NCBI GenBank assembly: GCA_905214425.1
Contig: CAJMLY010000017.1
Span: forward strand, 1 to 45,311
DNA length: 45,311 nt
Direction: 5' to 3'
Source: an uncultured bacterium
Lineage (GTDB): Bacteria > Actinomycetota > Coriobacteriia > Coriobacteriales > Coriobacteriaceae
The notes under the pieces were generated by a model that made no database searches, was not told the origin of the DNA, and worked only from the letters and a program-made list of their open reading frames with translations. How positions within the stretch are numbered: the stretch's first letter is position 1; every line of letters begins with the position of its first letter. Below, piece after piece: positions 34,956 through 41,932 of the stretch. The position numbers were made by a program, and so were the translations under genes.

Positions 34956-35675
34956 TTAGCGCTTAAGACTCGCGGTCTGCCAGTCAGCTATGATGCGGGC
35001 CCATTTCCTGTGCAAGTCGCGCTCGCGGTCGATAAACATGATGGCAAACGCGATAAACAGCAGCACGCTCGCCACCGCAATGGAGTGCAGCCCCATGCGC
35101 TCAATACACCAGTTGCCCAGCACGGCGCCAAACACAAAGGTAAAGATCACGCCAAAGTACAGCGCGCCGTTTTCCAAAAAGCCGCGCTTGTGGGTGATGA
35201 TGTAGTCGTCCACGTTTTGCAGCGCGTTGCGCAAGTTGCCGATGCACATGGTCGTGGCAATGCCGTGTCCATGAATCTTGCGGAAGCTCTCGACTTGCAT
35301 ACCGCAGGCAAACGAAGTGAGGCAGTTGGCGAGCAGGTTGTAACCGCCACCGGGGATAAAGCTCACGCCCAGCAAGATGACGGCTTCAAAGAACACCGTC
35401 ACCTGGCGCCAGTGAATCACGCTGCCAAACCGCTCGTGTACCAGGTCGGCAAGCATAATGCCCACGGCAAACGACACCACAGGGAAGAAGTAGCGCCCCG
35501 CAAGCGCCCAATTGCCCTCCGAGATGCTCACGCCCACCAGCAAGATGTTGCCCGTCTGCGCGTTTGCGAAAACATGGTCGCGCCCAATGTACGAATACAC
35601 ATCCATAAAGCCACCGGCGAGCGCCAAGATGATGCCCAGCTCAATGGACTCCGATATCTGTTTGGCACGCTGCAT
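34956..35675 (-). CDS. YoaK/DUF1275 family membrane protein
   Basis: A 239-residue protein with about six membrane helices (ELGIILALAGGFMDVYSYI, YFFPVVSFAVGIMLADLV, VTVFFEAVILLGVSFIPGG, LYFGVIFTFVFGAVLGNWC, VASVLLFIAFAIMFI). The family signature GFMDVYSYIGRDHVFANAQTG and NLRNA are present. It is predicted to be a small transporter of unknown substrate. The start is the ATG at 35675 with AAGGAGG 10 nt upstream; a longer in-frame extension has no coding character. It is divergent from ygiQ. Confidence 0.88.
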   Translation of the reverse strand: MQRAKQISESIELGIILALAGGFMDVYSYIGRDHVFANAQTGNILLVGVSISEGNWALAGRYFFPVVSFAVGIMLADLVHERFGSVIHWRQVTVFFEAVILLGVSFIPGGGYNLLANCLTSFACGMQVESFRKIHGHGIATTMCIGNLRNALQNVDDYIITHKRGFLENGALYFGVIFTFVFGAVLGNWCIERMGLHSIAVASVLLFIAFAIMFIDRERDLHRKWARIIADWQTASLKR

Positions 35676-35865
35676 CGTCGTGCATCCTCCTTGTTGACGA
35701 CTCTCTCGTGCGTTGGCGGAAACATAGCCGCCGTTCATACTGTAACCCATTGACAACATGGCGTGCGCGCGAGACGGCTTCCCCAACGCGCAGATACACA
35801 GTCTGGAAACAAACGGCGGATACAGCACCCGCATCGACGCGCCGATCCGCCAGCCCATGTACTCC

Positions 35866-35906
35866 ACCAGTCTTTTTAGCCCCGTCCCAAAAAGACTGGT
35901 TACAAT
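35866..35906 (+). promoter_or_regulatory. Inverted-repeat operator and -10 upstream of ygiQ
   Basis: ACCAGTCTTTTT (35866-35877) and AAAAAGACTGGT (35889-35900) form a perfect 12-bp inverted repeat with an 11-nt spacer. It is immediately followed by a -10-like TACAAT (35901-35906). It covers where the -35 should be, so it may bind a regulator that controls ygiQ or, divergently, yoaK. Confidence 0.5.
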
Positions 35907-35937
35907 TACGTGCAGTATACAAACACCGGGAGGGATC

Positions 35938-38079
35938 GTGGCAAAAAAGCCTCAGCACGCTCAGAACAACCAGCGCAGTCAGCAGGGCAAACAGGGCCAG
36001 CAGCAAAAGCGCGGCGGCAAGGCCCAGGGCGGCCACGCCACTCATACCCCGGCTGCGCCCGCCCGTCCCTGGCGTCCGGGCCGCGATAAGTTCCTCCCCG
36101 TCAGCCGCGCCGACATGGATGCGCGCGGTTGGGACCAGTGCGACTTTGTCTACATCTGCGGCGACGCCTACGTGGACCACCCCAGCTTTGGTATGGCCAT
36201 CGTCAGCCGCGTGCTCGACGCGCACGGCTACAAAGTGGGCATTATCTGTCAGCCCGACTGGACCGACCCCGCCAGCATCACGGTGCTCGGCGAGCCTCGC
36301 CTGGGCTTTCTCGTCAGTGCCGGTAACATGGACTCCATGGTCAACCACTATTCGGTGACCAAGCACCGCCGCCACACCGACGCCTATACCCCCGGTGGCG
36401 AGGAGGGGCACCGCCCCAATCGTGCCGTCACGGTCTACGGCAACCTCATCCGCCAGACGTTCAAGGACGCCCCCATCATTATCGGCGGCATCGAGGCGAG
36501 CCTGCGCCGCCTAGCCCACTACGACTACTGGCAAGACAAGCTCAAGCGCTCGGTGCTGCTCGACTCGGGCGCCGACATCCTCATCTACGGCATGGGCGAG
36601 CACGCGATCGTCGAGATCGCCGACGCGCTCGACGCCGGACTGCCCGTCGATCAGATCACCTATATCAACGGCACCGTCTACCGCACCAGCTCGCTCGACG
36701 AGGTCTATGACTACGACCTGCTGCCCAGCTGGGACGACCTTACCGCCGACAAGCTCAACTACGCGCGCAGCTTTAACGTGCAGCAGCAGAATATGGACCC
36801 CATCACCGGGCATCGCCTGGTAGAGCCCTACCCCAACAGCGTCTATGTGGTGCAGAACCCGCCGTCGGCGACGCTTACCACCGACGAGATGGACGAGGTG
36901 GCCGAACTCCCCTACGCACGCGATTGGCACCCCGATTACGACGCAGCGGGCGGCGTGCCGGCCTTTGCCGAGATCAAGTTTTCCATTAGCTCCAACCGCG
37001 GTTGTTTTGGCGAGTGCTCGTTTTGCGCCCTCACCTTCCACCAGGGCCGCGTGCTGCAGATGCGCAGCCACGACTCGATCATGCGCGAGGCCGAGCTACT
37101 CACGCACGACCCCGAGTTTAAGGGATACATCAACGACGTGGGCGGACCGACGGCCAACTTTAGCCGCCCTGCCTGCGACAAGCAGCTCAAGCACGGCGTG
37201 TGCAAGAACAAGCGCTGCCTGTGGCCGAGCGTATGCAAGAACATGGTGGTCGACGAGAGCGGCTACACGCAGCTGCTGCGCGACCTGCGTCAGCTGCCGG
37301 GCGTCAAGAAGGTCTTCGTCCGCAGCGGTATCCGTTTTGACTACACCATGGCCGATGCCTCGGACGAATTTTTGCGCGAGCTGCTGGAACACCATGTCTC
37401 GGGCCAGCTGCGCGTAGCGCCCGAGCACGTGAGCGACGCAGTGCTGTCCGTGATGGGCAAGCCGAGCCGCGCCGTCTACGATGCGTTCTGCCGTAAATTT
37501 GAACGTTTGAACCGCGAATACGGACTCAAGCAGTACGTGGTGCCGTACCTGATCTCGAGCCACCCCGGTTCAACCATGAAGGAAGCCGTGGACCTTGCCG
37601 AAGCCGTGCGTGACATGGGTTACATGCCCGAACAGGTGCAGGACTTCTACCCCACACCGTCCACCATGTCGACCTGCATGTACTACACCGGCGTGGACCC
37701 GCGCACCATGAAGCCGATCTATGTAGCGCGCGACCCGCACGAGAAGGCCATGCAGCGTGCGCTCATCCAGTATCGCAAGCCCGAGAACTACAAGCTGGTG
37801 CGCGAGGCGCTGGAAAAAGCCGGCCGCCGCGATCTGATCGGCTACACCAAGCACTGTCTAATCCGCCCCGTGCCGCCGCGCCCGGGCGAGACGTCTGCTG
37901 GCGGTGGGCATGGGACCGGTAAGAAGGGCGGCAAACCGCACGTTGGCGCTGGCGCCGCCGGCAAGGGGCCCAAGGGCAGCAAGGGCCACGGCGGTATGTC
38001 GCGCGCGCAGAACACCGCCGGCCGTAACCGCGCGGCCCAGGGGCGTCAGGGCGCCAACGGCGGCGGTCGCCGCAACTAG
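35938..38079 (+). CDS. YgiQ family radical SAM protein
   Basis: A 713-residue radical SAM protein of the UPF0313 family. A disordered Gln/Lys/Gly-rich N-terminus (1-40) is followed by the YgiQ N-terminal domain (FLPVSRADMDARGWDQCDFVYICGDAYVDHPSFG). The cluster motif CFGECSFC (~357) binds the 4Fe-4S. The YgiQ-specific blocks KNKRCLWPSVCKNM and QDFYPTPSTMSTCMYYT are intact. A basic Gly/Lys/Arg/Asn-rich tail of ~65 residues closes it. The substrate is unknown. The start is taken as the GTG at 35938, since GGGAGGG lies just upstream; an upstream ATG at 35758 would run through the promoter and has no site. Confidence 0.92.
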   Translation: MAKKPQHAQNNQRSQQGKQGQQQKRGGKAQGGHATHTPAAPARPWRPGRDKFLPVSRADMDARGWDQCDFVYICGDAYVDHPSFGMAIVSRVLDAHGYKVGIICQPDWTDPASITVLGEPRLGFLVSAGNMDSMVNHYSVTKHRRHTDAYTPGGEEGHRPNRAVTVYGNLIRQTFKDAPIIIGGIEASLRRLAHYDYWQDKLKRSVLLDSGADILIYGMGEHAIVEIADALDAGLPVDQITYINGTVYRTSSLDEVYDYDLLPSWDDLTADKLNYARSFNVQQQNMDPITGHRLVEPYPNSVYVVQNPPSATLTTDEMDEVAELPYARDWHPDYDAAGGVPAFAEIKFSISSNRGCFGECSFCALTFHQGRVLQMRSHDSIMREAELLTHDPEFKGYINDVGGPTANFSRPACDKQLKHGVCKNKRCLWPSVCKNMVVDESGYTQLLRDLRQLPGVKKVFVRSGIRFDYTMADASDEFLRELLEHHVSGQLRVAPEHVSDAVLSVMGKPSRAVYDAFCRKFERLNREYGLKQYVVPYLISSHPGSTMKEAVDLAEAVRDMGYMPEQVQDFYPTPSTMSTCMYYTGVDPRTMKPIYVARDPHEKAMQRALIQYRKPENYKLVREALEKAGRRDLIGYTKHCLIRPVPPRPGETSAGGGHGTGKKGGKPHVGAGAAGKGPKGSKGHGGMSRAQNTAGRNRAAQGRQGANGGGRRN

Positions 38080-38093
38080 CGTGGCGAGGGCCG

Positions 38094-38141
38094 GCCGGCG
38101 TCTCTTGGCCAGCCGGCGTCTCTTGGCCAGCCGGCGTCTCC
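38094..38141. repeat. Tandem 18-bp repeat after ygiQ
   Basis: GCCGGCGTCTCTTGGCCA occurs at 38094-38111 and 38112-38129, with a partial third copy at 38130-38140 (continuing as GCCGGCGTCTC). The unit carries TTGGCCA and GCCGGC palindromes. No coding frame is apparent. Confidence 0.85.
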
Positions 38142-38146
38142 TCATC

Positions 38147-38257
38147 GCCCAAGCGTGTTTTCCCTAGGGGAAACACGCTTGGGCTGTCTCCAGTCGTGAT
38201 TTCCCTAGGGGAAACACGCTCAGACGCACCTAACCGTGTTTTCCTTAAGGGAATCAC
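38147..38257. repeat. Three phased palindromes with CCTAGG / CTTAAG core
   Basis: Palindrome 1 (38147-38184, arms GCCCAAGCGTG / CACGCTTGGGC), palindrome 2 (38195-38218, CGTGATTTCCC / GGGGAAACACG) and palindrome 3 (38235-38257, CGTGTTTTCC / GGGAATCAC) share the pattern GTGWTTTCC-n-GGRAAYCAC. Their centres are 40-41 bp apart, about four helical turns. They fill the gap between two converging genes and end 3 nt before the CPBP stop codon. No T-tract follows any of them. Confidence 0.85.
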
Positions 38258-38259
38258 AT

Positions 38260-39162
38260 TTACTGACGGGAGCGAGCCAGCTGGCACGTCAGTTTGAGCG
38301 ACCGCATCGCCTCTACCAGTACAAAGCCGGCGATGGCAACCGTGACCGCCACGTCGAACGGCGTGTTCACAAACCAGAGCAACGTCATGAGATACGACCC
38401 GGCGTTAAAGGCAAAATGCAGCAGGATCGTGTAGCGGAGCTTTCCGGTCGTCACGAGCACCCAACCAAAGATGAGGCCGGCGGCACCCGCGTAGCAACCC
38501 TGCACCCAATTCATGTGCATAAAACCGAAGATCACCGCCTGCAGCACGACCGCCGCGGCGATACCCCACGCGCTTGGGGCCGCCCAGGGCACCATGGCTC
38601 CGTCCTGCGCGCTCGCACGACGCCGGCGCTTCCAAAGTGGGCGGCACTGCGGATTAAACGCGCGCAGCGAAAACTCAAAGATGATGCCGCGCACCAGGAG
38701 CTCTTCGCAAAACGGCGCGCCGAGCACCGTGGTCAGGACGGCCAGATAGCTCGTGTCGCCCATGCCCGTCTCCTCGACAAGTTCGCTGTAATCGGCCGCC
38801 GCCTCGGGCAACAGCGACAGCACGGCGTCGGTCGCGTAGCCAACGACCACCTGCAGGGCAAGGCCGATCACGATAACGCAGGCGATGCGCCTCCATGCTT
38901 TGCCTGCTCCCCCGCCGAGCGGGCGCTCGCCCTGCCAGCGCACCATAAACGAACGCGGCAACAGATAACGCCACCAAAGCAGCGCCATCAAAAACGACGC
39001 CGTCTGAGCGGCGGCCTGGAACCATTGGATATCGAGATTGTCGATCGGATAGCCCGTCAGCACCGATACGGCATCGAGAACTGAAAACAGAACTACGCTC
39101 AGGGCTATATCGGCAGCGACAACGCCAAAACAGGCAAGCGCCCATGCCATCGCATTGAGCAT
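38260..39162 (-). CDS. CPBP family intramembrane glutamic endopeptidase
   Basis: A 300-residue multi-pass membrane protease of the Abi/CAAX (ABI, Rce1) superfamily. The catalytic EExxxR motif is in FCEELLVRGIIFEF (~158). The second and third motifs are FGFMHMNWVQG (His, ~232) and LLHFAFNAGSY (~262). Between them a loop of about 35 residues is rich in Arg (LWKRRRRASAQDG). The function may be membrane-protein maturation, bacteriocin immunity or resistance; context does not decide. The start is the ATG at 39162 with GAGGAGG upstream; a longer start at 39222 falls in the direct-repeat element and lacks a site. Confidence 0.85.
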   Translation of the reverse strand: MLNAMAWALACFGVVAADIALSVVLFSVLDAVSVLTGYPIDNLDIQWFQAAAQTASFLMALLWWRYLLPRSFMVRWQGERPLGGGAGKAWRRIACVIVIGLALQVVVGYATDAVLSLLPEAAADYSELVEETGMGDTSYLAVLTTVLGAPFCEELLVRGIIFEFSLRAFNPQCRPLWKRRRRASAQDGAMVPWAAPSAWGIAAAVVLQAVIFGFMHMNWVQGCYAGAAGLIFGWVLVTTGKLRYTILLHFAFNAGSYLMTLLWFVNTPFDVAVTVAIAGFVLVEAMRSLKLTCQLARSRQ

Positions 39163-39214
39163 GCCAACCTCCTCAAAACCATTCCCTAGTTCTACCACAA
39201 CTCGGCAGAGAGCT

Positions 39215-39244
39215 GATCCCATGGGGACGGAGGAAAACGGATCA
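39215..39244. repeat. 30-bp direct repeat, copy A
   Basis: Begins GATCCCATGGGGACGGAGGA and ends AACGGATCA. A 26/30 match lies at 39612-39641 in the same orientation. The two copies flank the relB-like gene. Copy A ends 2 nt from its stop codon. Confidence 0.7.
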
Positions 39245-39245
39245 C

Positions 39246-39446
39246 TTATTGATGAGAATCGGGCGCAGTGCCAAAGGCCCCACTGGGCGAAATGTCGAAC
39301 GGAAAGGTGCCGCAGCGATTAAACGCGGCGATAAACATGCGGATGGCGTTGGACGGCGTGGTGCCCACGAGCTGGGTTGCCGCCGCGAAGGCCGCCTTTT
39401 CCTCGGGCAAGACCTTCGCGACAACCGGGGTCATGTGTTCTGCCAT
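39246..39446 (-). CDS. RelB/DinJ-type antitoxin (orphan)
   Basis: A 66-residue ribbon-helix-helix-like antitoxin. VVAKVLPEEKAAFAAATQLV leads into GTTPSNAIRMFIAAFNRCG and PFDIS, the classic RelB/DinJ N-terminal domain, which forms an RHH dimer for DNA binding. The C-terminal toxin-wrapping region is very short (PSGAFGTAPDSHQ). A RelE/YafQ-type toxin is normally downstream; here the CPBP gene follows, so it appears to be an orphan. The start is the ATG at 39446 with AAGGAAG upstream. The gene is bracketed by two near-identical 30-bp repeats. Confidence 0.75.
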   Translation of the reverse strand: MAEHMTPVVAKVLPEEKAAFAAATQLVGTTPSNAIRMFIAAFNRCGTFPFDISPSGAFGTAPDSHQ

Positions 39447-39611
39447 GGCGCTTCCTTTTTGAAACGACGGTGGTGCGGATAGATGCGGGCCACGCGGCTG
39501 GGCGACGGGCTGTGAAGGCAACCCGATTGGCCCGCATCTGGAGTTTGTTTCTACGGCGTTGGTATTACTTCGTATTCCTAAGTATTACCCCGCAGATAGA
39601 ATACCACACCC

Positions 39612-39641
39612 GACCCCATAGGAACGGAGGAAAACGAATCA
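39612..39641. repeat. 30-bp direct repeat, copy B
   Basis: Begins GACCCCATAGGAACGGAGGA and ends AACGAATCA. It matches 39215-39244 at 26 of 30 bases, 397 bp away. Copy B lies between the relB promoter region and a decayed reading frame. Confidence 0.7.
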
Positions 39642-39661
39642 ATTTGTTGCTGAGCTAGTAT

Positions 39662-39883
39662 TTAGAGCGTGATGATGTCCGAGATATCGAGGGCCTGAGC
39701 ATCGGCGACATCGTGCGTGGCAAGCAGGAGCATGCGGCCGTCGAGCGCCGGCGCCCAGGGCGCGCGATCGACCACGGCAAGCGCAAGCTCCGCCGCAGCC
39801 CCGCCATCAGCAGGGCCGCCCGCACGCCCATAACTGCCCTCGCCTTTTGATTCGCGCACGGCGCGGAAGAAACGCAGCGAACG
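39662..39883 (-). pseudogene. Fragment of a decayed protein gene
   Basis: An open frame of 73 codons begins directly after an in-frame TGA (39884-39886). It has good codon usage (GC-rich third positions) and reads RSLRFFRAVRESKGEGSYG at its start and RMLLLATHDVADAQALDISD near its end. No ribosome site or credible start is present, so it looks like the 3' end of a gene whose front is gone. The family is not recognised. A short intact protein starting at the GTG at 39859 is a weaker alternative. Confidence 0.35.
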
Positions 39884-39935
39884 TCAGCGTACAGCACGCC
39901 CAATCTGGGCATCCGGTGCATGGCGCCCTATGTCT

Positions 39936-40245
39936 TGCATAATTTCGCTTGCGCCATGCATAAAATGACGGGGGTGACCCTTCCCGTCCCAACGTACCCC
40001 CGCTTGGACCGTGCAAAAACCGGAGTTTTCAGCATCGCGGCCCCCGCCGGCGGCGCCGCGAACCGGGAACGCCGCGCGATCGGCATCGTTTTGGGGGCAC
40101 GGCGCGGCGCGAAACGCGCGTTATCGCCACGCCGTACGCCGTCTGCCAACCCAAATCGCCCGTCGAGGGATCTCGCGAGATCAAATAGACGCTTCCGGCG
40201 CGTATGCAGCCACCCCGGCTTGCTGAAAACTCCCGAAAATGCACG
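39936..40245 (+). ncRNA. Candidate structured RNA element, copy 2
   Basis: Paralogue of 32289-32598, offset by exactly 7647 nt at the TGCATAA boxes (39936, 39957), the closing helix (CGTGCA 40010-40015 with TGCACG 40240-40245) and the second helix (GGAGTTTTCAGCA 40022-40034 with TGCTGAAAACTCC 40221-40233, all 13 pairs intact). Compared with copy 1, an A-T pair became T-A, the first pair of the next helix C-G became T-A (TCGCGGC 40035-40041 with GCCGCGA 40055-40061), and the triloop hairpin became GCGCG-AAA-CGCGC (40107-40119). Nothing similar continues past 40245. The function is unknown; plus-strand orientation is inferred from A-rich loops. Confidence 0.5.
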
Positions 40246-40275
40246 GCGCGCCCCGGGGGACCCGTGCGTGCCGTG

Positions 40276-40311
40276 AAAAAACACGCCCGCATCCAGAAGA
40301 ATGCGAGCGTG
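40276..40311 (-). terminator. Rho-independent terminator (minus strand)
   Basis: An 11-bp stem (CACGCTCGCAT / ATGCGGGCGTG, one G-T) with an 8-nt loop is followed by TTTTTTCACG on the minus strand. It is a second stop for the PTS/GH4 operon, or the end of an unseen transcript from 40312-40454. No gene was recognised there. Confidence 0.8.
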
Positions 40312-40454
40312 GAAGCCGGGTGGCGGCAAGGGCGCCAGGCAGCGGGCGGAATCCCCGGCGTGTCCGCCCGGGCACCGCAGCCGCCGCGCGTCAGCAGAAA
40401 GCCTCTGCCCGCACCGATGTCAGAGAGCCCATCCCCCATATCAATCCTTTGCGC

Positions 40455-40498
40455 AAAACGGAAATGCCCCGTCCGCGCAAGCACGCGAACGAGGCATT
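40455..40498 (-). terminator. Terminator after the GH4 gene
   Basis: Minus strand: a long stem starting AATGCCTCGT and closing ACGGGGCATT, with an inner CGCG pairing, then TCCGTTTTGCG. It lies about 50 nt beyond the stop codon of the phospho-glucosidase gene. The T-tract is imperfect, which fits a backup at 40276-40311. Confidence 0.6.
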
Positions 40499-40546
40499 AA
40501 TCAAGTTTTGCGGTCAGCGACTCTTTTGCGCCAGCGTCTTCCGCCT

Positions 40547-41929
40547 TTAGCTAAGCTCAGGCCAGTAACCCTTGTTGGCCTCGATCATGTCGTCGAGAAC
40601 CTCCTTGGCAACCTTCATCGAAGGCACGGTCTTGTTGAGCGTGAAGGCCTTGAGTGCCTTCTCGTACGAACCCTCGATCGTGGCCTCGACCACGAGCTTC
40701 TCGGAGTTCAGCTGCTGCATCATGAGGCCCTGCTGGAACAGCGGAATGTTGTCGCGGCTGATGACCTCGGGGCCGTTCTTACCAATGTAGGCAGGCAGCT
40801 CGACCATGGCGTCGTAGGGCATGTTGGGGATAGCGCCCTTGTTCTCGCAAATGACCAGGAAGCGCTGCTTGGTGTCGTTCTTCAGAGCGATAGCCAGGTC
40901 GGCAATCCAGTCGCCGTGGCTGCCCGCATAGAACGTGCTCTCGTCGATCTCGCCCGTCTTCTCGTAGTGATCGATACCATCAAAGAGGTTCTTCTCGCGC
41001 GTCTCCTCAACCTCGTTAGCACGGGTGCGCTCGGGGTTGGAATGCTCGACGAACTCCTTCTGCTGCAGGTAGTAGTTCAGATACGTGTTGGGCAGGTACT
41101 CCGGGAAGCACTCCATGATCTCGTACTCGCCCTTCCAGACGTAGTACCAGCTGCCCTTGGTGTGACGGTTCTGCTCGGGGTGCTCGTCGGCGGTCTCCTC
41201 GGGCTTCTTTGCCATGAGCGAGCCCATGCCCTTGAGGTAGGAGTCGGGCAGCAGGATCTGGTGCTCCTTGATGTACTCGCGCAGCTGCGGGAGCACCTCC
41301 TCGCCCTTGTGGCGGATCGAGGTGAACCAGCCAAAGTGGTTGAGGCCAAAGTAATCGTACTCGACATCCTTCTTGTCGATATCGAGCGCGGCGCAAACCA
41401 CGTCGATGATCGCGATCGGCATGTCGCAGATGTTGATGATGCGAGCGTTGGGACGCAGCACGCGGCAGCCCTCGGAGACGATGGCGGCAGGGTTGGAGTA
41501 GTTGAGAATCCAGTAGTCCTTCTTGGCGTACTTCTCAACGTCATCGATCAGCTCGACCATGGGGAAGATGGTGCGCATGCCGTAGGCAAGGCCGCCGCAA
41601 CCGCAGGTCTCCTGACCAACGCAGCCGTGACGCAGCGGAATCTTCTCGTCCTGCTCGCGCATGGCGTAGCCGCCCACGCGCATCTGGGCAAACACGAAGC
41701 TCGCGTCGGTAAAAGCCGTCTCTTTGTCGGTGGTCACCGTGAGCTTGATGTCCAGGCCGAGGTCCTCGTGCAAAATCCAGTCCACGAGCACGCCGATCTT
41801 GCGCTGGCGCTCCTCGTTGATGTCGTACAGACGAATCTCGTCAACGTCGAGCTCGTCCTTGCGCAGGGCGATGGACTTGACGATGCCGGGGGTAAAGGTG
41901 GATCCGCCACCACACAGAGTAATGATCAT
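40547..41929 (-). CDS. 6-phospho-alpha-glucosidase (GH4)
   Basis: An NAD- and Mn-dependent glycosidase of 460 residues that hydrolyses 6'-phospho-alpha-glucosides (maltose-6P and related) delivered by the PTS. The N-terminal NAD fold is ITLCGGGSTFTPGIVKS. The Mn-site CDMP (~169) is the version found in alpha-specific enzymes such as GlvA/AglB, while beta-enzymes have CN-type motifs. NHFGWFTS (~203) gives the His, and GCVGQETCGCGGLAYGMRT matches the catalytic loop. The ATG at 41929 has AAGGAG inside the preceding gene's end and lies 3 nt past its stop. Last gene of the operon. Confidence 0.9.
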   Translation of the reverse strand: MIITLCGGGSTFTPGIVKSIALRKDELDVDEIRLYDINEERQRKIGVLVDWILHEDLGLDIKLTVTTDKETAFTDASFVFAQMRVGGYAMREQDEKIPLRHGCVGQETCGCGGLAYGMRTIFPMVELIDDVEKYAKKDYWILNYSNPAAIVSEGCRVLRPNARIINICDMPIAIIDVVCAALDIDKKDVEYDYFGLNHFGWFTSIRHKGEEVLPQLREYIKEHQILLPDSYLKGMGSLMAKKPEETADEHPEQNRHTKGSWYYVWKGEYEIMECFPEYLPNTYLNYYLQQKEFVEHSNPERTRANEVEETREKNLFDGIDHYEKTGEIDESTFYAGSHGDWIADLAIALKNDTKQRFLVICENKGAIPNMPYDAMVELPAYIGKNGPEVISRDNIPLFQQGLMMQQLNSEKLVVEATIEGSYEKALKAFTLNKTVPSMKVAKEVLDDMIEANKGYWPELS

Positions 41930-41932
41930 TGT

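Noticed and set aside
32363..40245. Explaining the paired elements as a MITE with terminal inverted repeats
   Set aside because: Not excluded, but the A-rich segments in both arms do not form inverted repeats, no target duplication is visible, and internal helices covary.
40312..40454. Possible short genes between the two terminators downstream of the GH4 gene
   Set aside because: Frames exist on both strands but have no start signals or recognisable motifs; nothing supportable was seen.
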